Assembly: GCA_910578085.1 (NCBI GenBank)
Contig: CAJTPM010000044.1
Coordinates: forward strand, 1 to 25,623
Source of the DNA: an uncultured Lachnospiraceae bacterium
GTDB taxonomy: Bacteria > Bacillota > Clostridia > Lachnospirales > Lachnospiraceae
Length of the DNA: 25,623 bases
Direction: 5' to 3'
Numbering within the stretch: position 1 is the first letter of the stretch; the number at the start of each line of letters is the position of its first letter. Position numbers and translations under genes: made by a program. Under the pieces are notes generated by a model. It was given only the letters and a program-made list of their open reading frames with translations, did no database searches and was not told the origin of the DNA. Shown here piece by piece: positions 22,285 to 25,623 of the stretch.

Positions 22285-22842
22285 ATGGAGCAGGTTTCAT
22301 TGAAGATAGGAGAGCGGCTGAAAGAAATCCGGAATACAAGGCAGCTCACGCTGGATGATGTTGCGGAACTTACTGGCGTGAGCAAGCCCATGTTGGGACA
22401 GATTGAGCGCGGGCAGTCCTCGCCCACCATCAACATTTTATGGAAGATTTCAACAGGGCTCAAAATCCCATTATCCTTTTTCTGCAAACAGGAAGAAGCG
22501 GAATACATGGTCGCCGGGCTTGATGGGGAAAATGTGATCACGGAGGAAAACGGAGGGATGCGGGCTTACCCGCTGTTTCCCTTTGACCCAGTGAGGAATG
22601 TGGAGGTGTTCTATATTGAGTTTGATGCAGGAGTGCGCCATGAATCACTTCCCCATGTGGCGGGCGTGGAAGAATATGTTTTTCTGGTGCAGGGGACGCT
22701 GAAAATGGTAATGGGCGGGAAGGAAGTGCTGCTGGAGGAAAAACAGTCAATACGCTTCCGGGCGGATGTTTCCCATGCATACCACAATGTTTCAGATAAA
22801 GCCTGCACCGCCTATAACGTGATATTTTATCCGAATAATTAA
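22285..22842 (+). CDS. XRE-cupin transcriptional regulator
   Basis: A 185-residue protein. AAAAGGAGG precedes ATG 22285; the frame is open from 22204, but that stretch is promoter sequence. A Cro/C1 helix-turn-helix occupies about residues 7-65 (IGERLKEIRNTRQLTLDDVA, VSKPMLGQIERGQSSPTINILWKISTGLKIPL). A cupin barrel occupies about 105-182 (ESLPHVAGVEEYVFLVQGTL, LLEEKQSIRFRADVSHAYHN). The cupin usually senses a small molecule and alters DNA binding. It lies 15 bases upstream of an MBL-fold gene, forming a probable two-gene operon in which the regulator controls its neighbour. Both lie inside 108-bp direct repeats. Confidence 0.9.
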   Translation: MEQVSLKIGERLKEIRNTRQLTLDDVAELTGVSKPMLGQIERGQSSPTINILWKISTGLKIPLSFFCKQEEAEYMVAGLDGENVITEENGGMRAYPLFPFDPVRNVEVFYIEFDAGVRHESLPHVAGVEEYVFLVQGTLKMVMGGKEVLLEEKQSIRFRADVSHAYHNVSDKACTAYNVIFYPNN

Positions 22843-22857
22843 AGGAGGAAACGGAAA

Positions 22858-23736
22858 ATGTATGAATTGGTTCAGGCCAGTGAGAAATGCTATTACATAA
22901 ACTGCCCGGCGAAGATAGGCGTCTATGTGGCGGCCAGTGAGAACGTCTATCTGGTGGACAGTGGGAATGACAAAGATGCGGGAAGGAAAGTCAGGCAGAT
23001 ACTGGATAATAACGGATGGCATCTGGCGGCAATCCTGAATACTCATTCCAACGCAGACCATATCGGCGGAAACAAGTATCTGCAGGGGCAGACGGGATGT
23101 AAGATTTATTCCAGTGGTATTGAAGCGGCTTTTACAAAATACCCGATATTGGAGCCGTCTTTCCTTTATGGTGGTTATCCGTGTAAGGATTTGCGGCACA
23201 AGTTTTTGATGGCGCAGGAGAGCGATGTGACGGATTTTTCAGATGAAAGTTTTCCGAAGGAGATTGAAGTGATACCCTTGCCGGGGCATTTCTTTGACAT
23301 GGTTGGTTTCCGTATGCCGGATAATGTGGTGTTCCTTGCTGACTGCATCAGCAGCAGGGAGACGCTGGATAAATATGCCGTTTCATTCATTTATGACGTG
23401 GAGGCATATCTGAAAACACTGGATATGGTGGAAGAGATGGAAGCGGCCATGTTCGTTCCCGCCCATGCGGAGGCGTCTGTCGATATAAAGGAACTTGTCC
23501 GATACAACAGGGATAAGGTACATGAAGTGGCGGAGAAGATTTTGTCTATTTGCAAGGAGCCGATATTTTTTGAGCGTATTTTGCAGGAAGTTTTCAAAGG
23601 CTATGGTCTTTCCATGAATTTTGAGCAGTATGTGCTGGTGGGAAGCACGGTGCGGTCTTACCTTTCATGGCTGAAGGATACCGGGAGATTGTCGGCTGAA
23701 TTTCAGGGCTGTATGCTGCTCTGGCAGAGTGTGTAG
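22858..23736 (+). CDS. Metallo-beta-lactamase-fold hydrolase with altered metal motif
   Basis: A 292-residue protein; AAAGGAGG precedes ATG 22858. The fold signature THSNADHIGG is at residues 62-70, with His63, Asp67, His68 and an Asn65 in place of the second His of HxHxDH. LPGH and LADC supply later ligands (about residues 142-145 and 160-163), and VPAHAE near 200 is the final His motif. The C-terminal 90 residues are helical and may form an extra domain (LSWLKDTGRLSAEFQGCMLLW). The substitution at residue 65 suggests a different metal arrangement, or reduced metal affinity. The substrate is unknown. It is co-transcribed with the XRE-cupin regulator. Confidence 0.82.
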   Translation: MYELVQASEKCYYINCPAKIGVYVAASENVYLVDSGNDKDAGRKVRQILDNNGWHLAAILNTHSNADHIGGNKYLQGQTGCKIYSSGIEAAFTKYPILEPSFLYGGYPCKDLRHKFLMAQESDVTDFSDESFPKEIEVIPLPGHFFDMVGFRMPDNVVFLADCISSRETLDKYAVSFIYDVEAYLKTLDMVEEMEAAMFVPAHAEASVDIKELVRYNRDKVHEVAEKILSICKEPIFFERILQEVFKGYGLSMNFEQYVLVGSTVRSYLSWLKDTGRLSAEFQGCMLLWQSV

Positions 23737-23753
23737 TTTTAATAATCCGAAAA

Positions 23754-23861
23754 TGGCTTGTGAGGATTATCGGCAAAGTACAGAAAATCTGAAATCTTAT
23801 ATGCAGCGCCAGTGGAGCCTTGTGGGTGGAATGGCTGGCACGTTCAGGGAGATGGAATAAA
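23754..23861 (+). repeat. 108-bp direct repeat, copy 2 (35-codon relic)
   Basis: It is 108 bases with 5 mismatches to 22097-22204. An in-frame ATG at 23753 gives a 35-residue reading ending TFREME and a TAA at 23858-23860, but no ribosome site precedes it. It looks like the 3' end of a lost gene or a mobile-element end. Confidence 0.75.
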
Positions 23862-23887
23862 ATAAAAATAGAATGTGAGATGTGAAT

Positions 23888-24652
23888 ATGACGGATTGGT
23901 TTACAGTTGAAACGATAGATAAGGACACTTTTGCTATCAGTGAATATAGGCATTGGGAAGAAACTCATTGCTATCTAATATGTGGAACGGAAAAGGCTGT
24001 TTTGATTGATACAGGTTTAGGGATTGGCAATATAAAATCGGTTGTGGATAGCCTTACATCTTTACCTGTTATGGCAGTCACCACCCATGTTCATTGGGAT
24101 CATATCGGTGGGCATAAATATTTTGAGAATCTAGCAGTTCATAAGGCAGAGAAGGACTGGTTATCGGTCAGATTTCCAATTCCTTTACAAGTAGTAAAAA
24201 GAAATCTGATGTGTGAACCATGTGATTTCCCGAAAGATTTTATACTTGATGATTACCAAATTTTCACGGGGATGCCGCAGCAGGTTTTGCATGATGGGGA
24301 TTGTCTGGACTTAGGAAACAGGAAATTAAAAGTTATCCATACTCCCGGACATTCACCAGGACATTGCTGTTTTTATGAGCCGGATAGGAAATATCTGTTT
24401 TCCGGCGACTTAATATATGAGGGATGCCTTGATGCATTTTATCCGTCCACAGACCCACAACTATTTAATAAATCTGTGAGAAAAATACAGAATCTAAGTA
24501 TAAATCGGATTTTGCCCGGACATCATCGGTTGAGTATAACTGTTGATATAATTGGCAGGATAGAAAGTGGATTCAGCAAGTTAGCCGATAAAGGGAAACT
24601 GAAACAAGGGAATGGTGTATTTGACTTTGGAGATTTTAAGATACATATTTAA
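23888..24652 (+). CDS. MBL-fold hydrolase, canonical metal site
   Basis: A 254-residue protein. ATG 23888 is used; GTG 23882 in the same frame is possible, and both lack a strong ribosome site. It has the full metallo-beta-lactamase set: THVHWDHIGG with His67, His69, Asp71 and His72; HTPGHSPGH near 150-158; FSGDLIY near 173; and LPGHH near 210. This predicts a two-metal hydrolase of the glyoxalase-II/lactonase-like group; the substrate cannot be told. It differs clearly from the MBL gene at 22858. It follows repeat copy 2, and a strong terminator lies 16 bases after its stop. It may be expressed through the repeat or from an unseen promoter. Confidence 0.85.
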   Translation: MTDWFTVETIDKDTFAISEYRHWEETHCYLICGTEKAVLIDTGLGIGNIKSVVDSLTSLPVMAVTTHVHWDHIGGHKYFENLAVHKAEKDWLSVRFPIPLQVVKRNLMCEPCDFPKDFILDDYQIFTGMPQQVLHDGDCLDLGNRKLKVIHTPGHSPGHCCFYEPDRKYLFSGDLIYEGCLDAFYPSTDPQLFNKSVRKIQNLSINRILPGHHRLSITVDIIGRIESGFSKLADKGKLKQGNGVFDFGDFKIHI

Positions 24653-24667
24653 TAATATGAAATACAA

Positions 24668-24718
24668 AGACTGCCGCACTATGGACTTCATCTACCATAT
24701 GCGGCGGTCTGCTTTTTT
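24668..24718 (+). terminator. Strong intrinsic terminator after MBL gene
   Basis: AGACTGCCGCA (24668-24678) pairs with TGCGGCGGTCT (24700-24710), one G-U, and an inner TATGG/CCATA stem extends it. GCTTTTTT follows. A second GC-rich hairpin, CAGGCCG/CGGCCTG, sits at 24721-24740. Confidence 0.85.
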
Positions 24719-24802
24719 CCCAGGCCGGCCGGGCGGCCTGATAAGGGAAATTACTTGGAAAGCGGGGGATTTGTATCTGCAAAATGAACCAATCCCCATG
24801 CA

Positions 24803-25168
24803 CTATTTCTCATATGGGTTCTTGTAATCAGGGCAGAGGTATGTCTCGCTCCATGCCATCATCGTCTGCAGGACGGGGATGAAGCTCTCCCCAAACTCGG
24901 TGAGCGAATATTCCACCTTCGGCGGGATTTCTTTGTAAATTTCCCGATGGAGGAACCCGTCGCTTTCCAGTTCCCGGAGCTGCTTGGTGAGCGTGGACTG
25001 CGTGATGCCGTCAAGGCGGCGCATCAGTTCCCCGAACCGCTGGACTCTGTAAAAGGACACATACCATAAAATTAGGATTTTCCATTTGCCGCCGATCACG
25101 GACTGGAGCCTGCTCATAGGGACGCAGCGGGCAATGGTTTCCTCGTTGTTGAATTTGTTTTCAGCCAT
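24803..25168 (-). CDS. HxlR-family transcriptional regulator
   Basis: A 121-residue protein. The reverse-strand ATG ending at 25168 (MAENKF) has AAGAGGTGG 7 bases upstream; a longer frame to 25258 crosses the promoter. The HxlR winged helix is plain: CVPMSRLQSVIGGKWKILIL, RFGELMRRLDGITQSTLTKQLRELESDGFLHREIY, VEYSLTEFGESF, and Cys15 at the usual redox-sensing position near the N-terminus. Such regulators respond to electrophiles or oxidants and commonly control a divergent gene. Here that is the radical SAM gene starting at 25361, with a symmetric site between them. Confidence 0.9.
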   Translation of the reverse strand: MAENKFNNEETIARCVPMSRLQSVIGGKWKILILWYVSFYRVQRFGELMRRLDGITQSTLTKQLRELESDGFLHREIYKEIPPKVEYSLTEFGESFIPVLQTMMAWSETYLCPDYKNPYEK

Positions 25169-25232
25169 TTCATTCCACCTCTTTCCCATGAGTATATCCC
25201 GGCAGTGGAAAAAAATCAAGATACGGTTATTT

Positions 25233-25278
25233 TTGACAGATAGTATACTTTTTATCAAAAGTATGAAAAAATATACTA
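25233..25278. promoter_or_regulatory. Symmetric divergent control site of HxlR and radical SAM genes
   Basis: TAGTATA (25241-25247) and TATACTA (25272-25278) are inverted copies. Each contains a -10-like TATACT, one per direction. A-tracts fill the 24 bases between. A TTGACA at 25233-25238 has no properly spaced -10 on the plus strand. The layout fits one regulator controlling both genes. Confidence 0.45.
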
Positions 25279-25360
25279 CCGACTAAAAAAGACAGTACTT
25301 GATTTCATGGAATTTTAGAGGTAATTTAGTGCAAAAGAGGAAAGACTTAAGGAGGAATGA

Positions 25361-25623
25361 ATGATGCACTATACAGGAACCATATGGAGGCCGCCCTATG
25401 AAGCATCGTCCCTGCTGCTGGAAGTTACTGCGGGCTGTACGCACCACAGATGCAAGTTCTGTACGCTTTACGCAGACCTGCCCTTCCAGTTCAGGATGTC
25501 ACCGATGGAGGATATAGAGGCGGATCTGAAAGAGGCACAGAAGATGTACCGCTCTTTTTTCGGGAGGAAGGTATCCCGCACTTTCCTGACAGGGGCGAAC
25601 CCGTTCGTGCTGAACTATGACAG
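25361..25623 (+). CDS. Radical SAM protein (3' end cut by window)
   Basis: The first 87 codons of a gene running off the window. AAGGAGG (25349-25355) precedes ATG 25361; a second ATG at 25364 is equally possible. The N-terminus reads HYTGTIWRPPYEA, then LEVTAGCTHHRCKFCTLYAD. CTHHRCKFC (CX4CX2C) is the cysteine triplet that binds the 4Fe-4S cluster used to cleave S-adenosylmethionine. The following LTGANPFVLNYD region is also typical. The substrate cannot be judged from this fragment. It is divergent from the HxlR regulator, which probably controls it. Confidence 0.85.
   Translation, partial: MMHYTGTIWRPPYEASSLLLEVTAGCTHHRCKFCTLYADLPFQFRMSPMEDIEADLKEAQKMYRSFFGRKVSRTFLTGANPFVLNYD

Noticed and set aside
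1..25623. tRNA, rRNA or CRISPR array
   Set aside because: No T-loop/acceptor pattern of a tRNA, no rRNA-like stretch and no regularly spaced repeat-spacer array was seen on either strand.

Overview
The window looks like a piece of a large mobile element, a conjugative plasmid or integrative conjugative element, from a Gram-positive clostridial host, most likely of the Lachnospiraceae type. The basis is strong AGGAGG-type ribosome sites, canonical TTGACA/TATAAT promoters, moderately GC-rich core genes, PcfJ/PcfK-family proteins, a ParM/ParR segregation pair, and families common in that clade. No relaxase, type IV secretion gene, integrase or replication initiator lies inside the window, so ICE versus plasmid cannot be decided.

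Layout. 1-1669: the 3' part of a structured leader with two terminator-like hairpins, then a small Cys protein and a Cys-rich protein ending in a sliding-clamp-type peptide. 1765-2524: a toxin-antitoxin (PIN toxin) cassette with its own promoter. 2624-2932: a second, complete copy of the leader. It has a strong promoter, a predicted cloverleaf-like RNA and two tandem intrinsic-terminator hairpins. 2995-16137: a long same-strand DNA-metabolism operon: small basic ORF, YqaJ-type exonuclease, small membrane protein, RecD2-like helicase, putative strand-annealing protein, CHC2/TOPRIM primase with a YodL-like tail, PcfK, PcfJ, a small unknown, NAD-dependent DNA ligase and an unknown. Hairpins with U-tracts sit in several intergenic gaps that are too short to hold a new promoter. 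16284-17607: ParM-like actin and ParR-like partner. 17622-19213: two XRE-type repressors, each divergent from a small acidic ORF, with visible operator-like repeats. 19214-19729: a non-coding stretch with repeated TTTCCGTG motifs, a hairpin and a terminator.

19730-25623 is accessory cargo of different base composition. It holds a YtrA-type GntR regulator, ABC ATPase, ABC permease and second GntR regulator (AT-rich). It is followed by an XRE-cupin regulator with a metallo-beta-lactamase-fold protein, lying between two 108-bp direct repeats, then a second MBL-fold hydrolase. An HxlR regulator is divergent from a truncated radical SAM gene.

Working model (inference): the replication/repair genes (exonuclease, annealing protein, helicase, primase, ligase) form a nearly self-sufficient kit for processing and re-establishing element DNA after transfer. 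ParMR and the toxin-antitoxin pair would stabilise it. The most interesting signal is the duplicated structured leader together with the terminators scattered inside the operon, which suggests transcription controlled by attenuation or processive antitermination.
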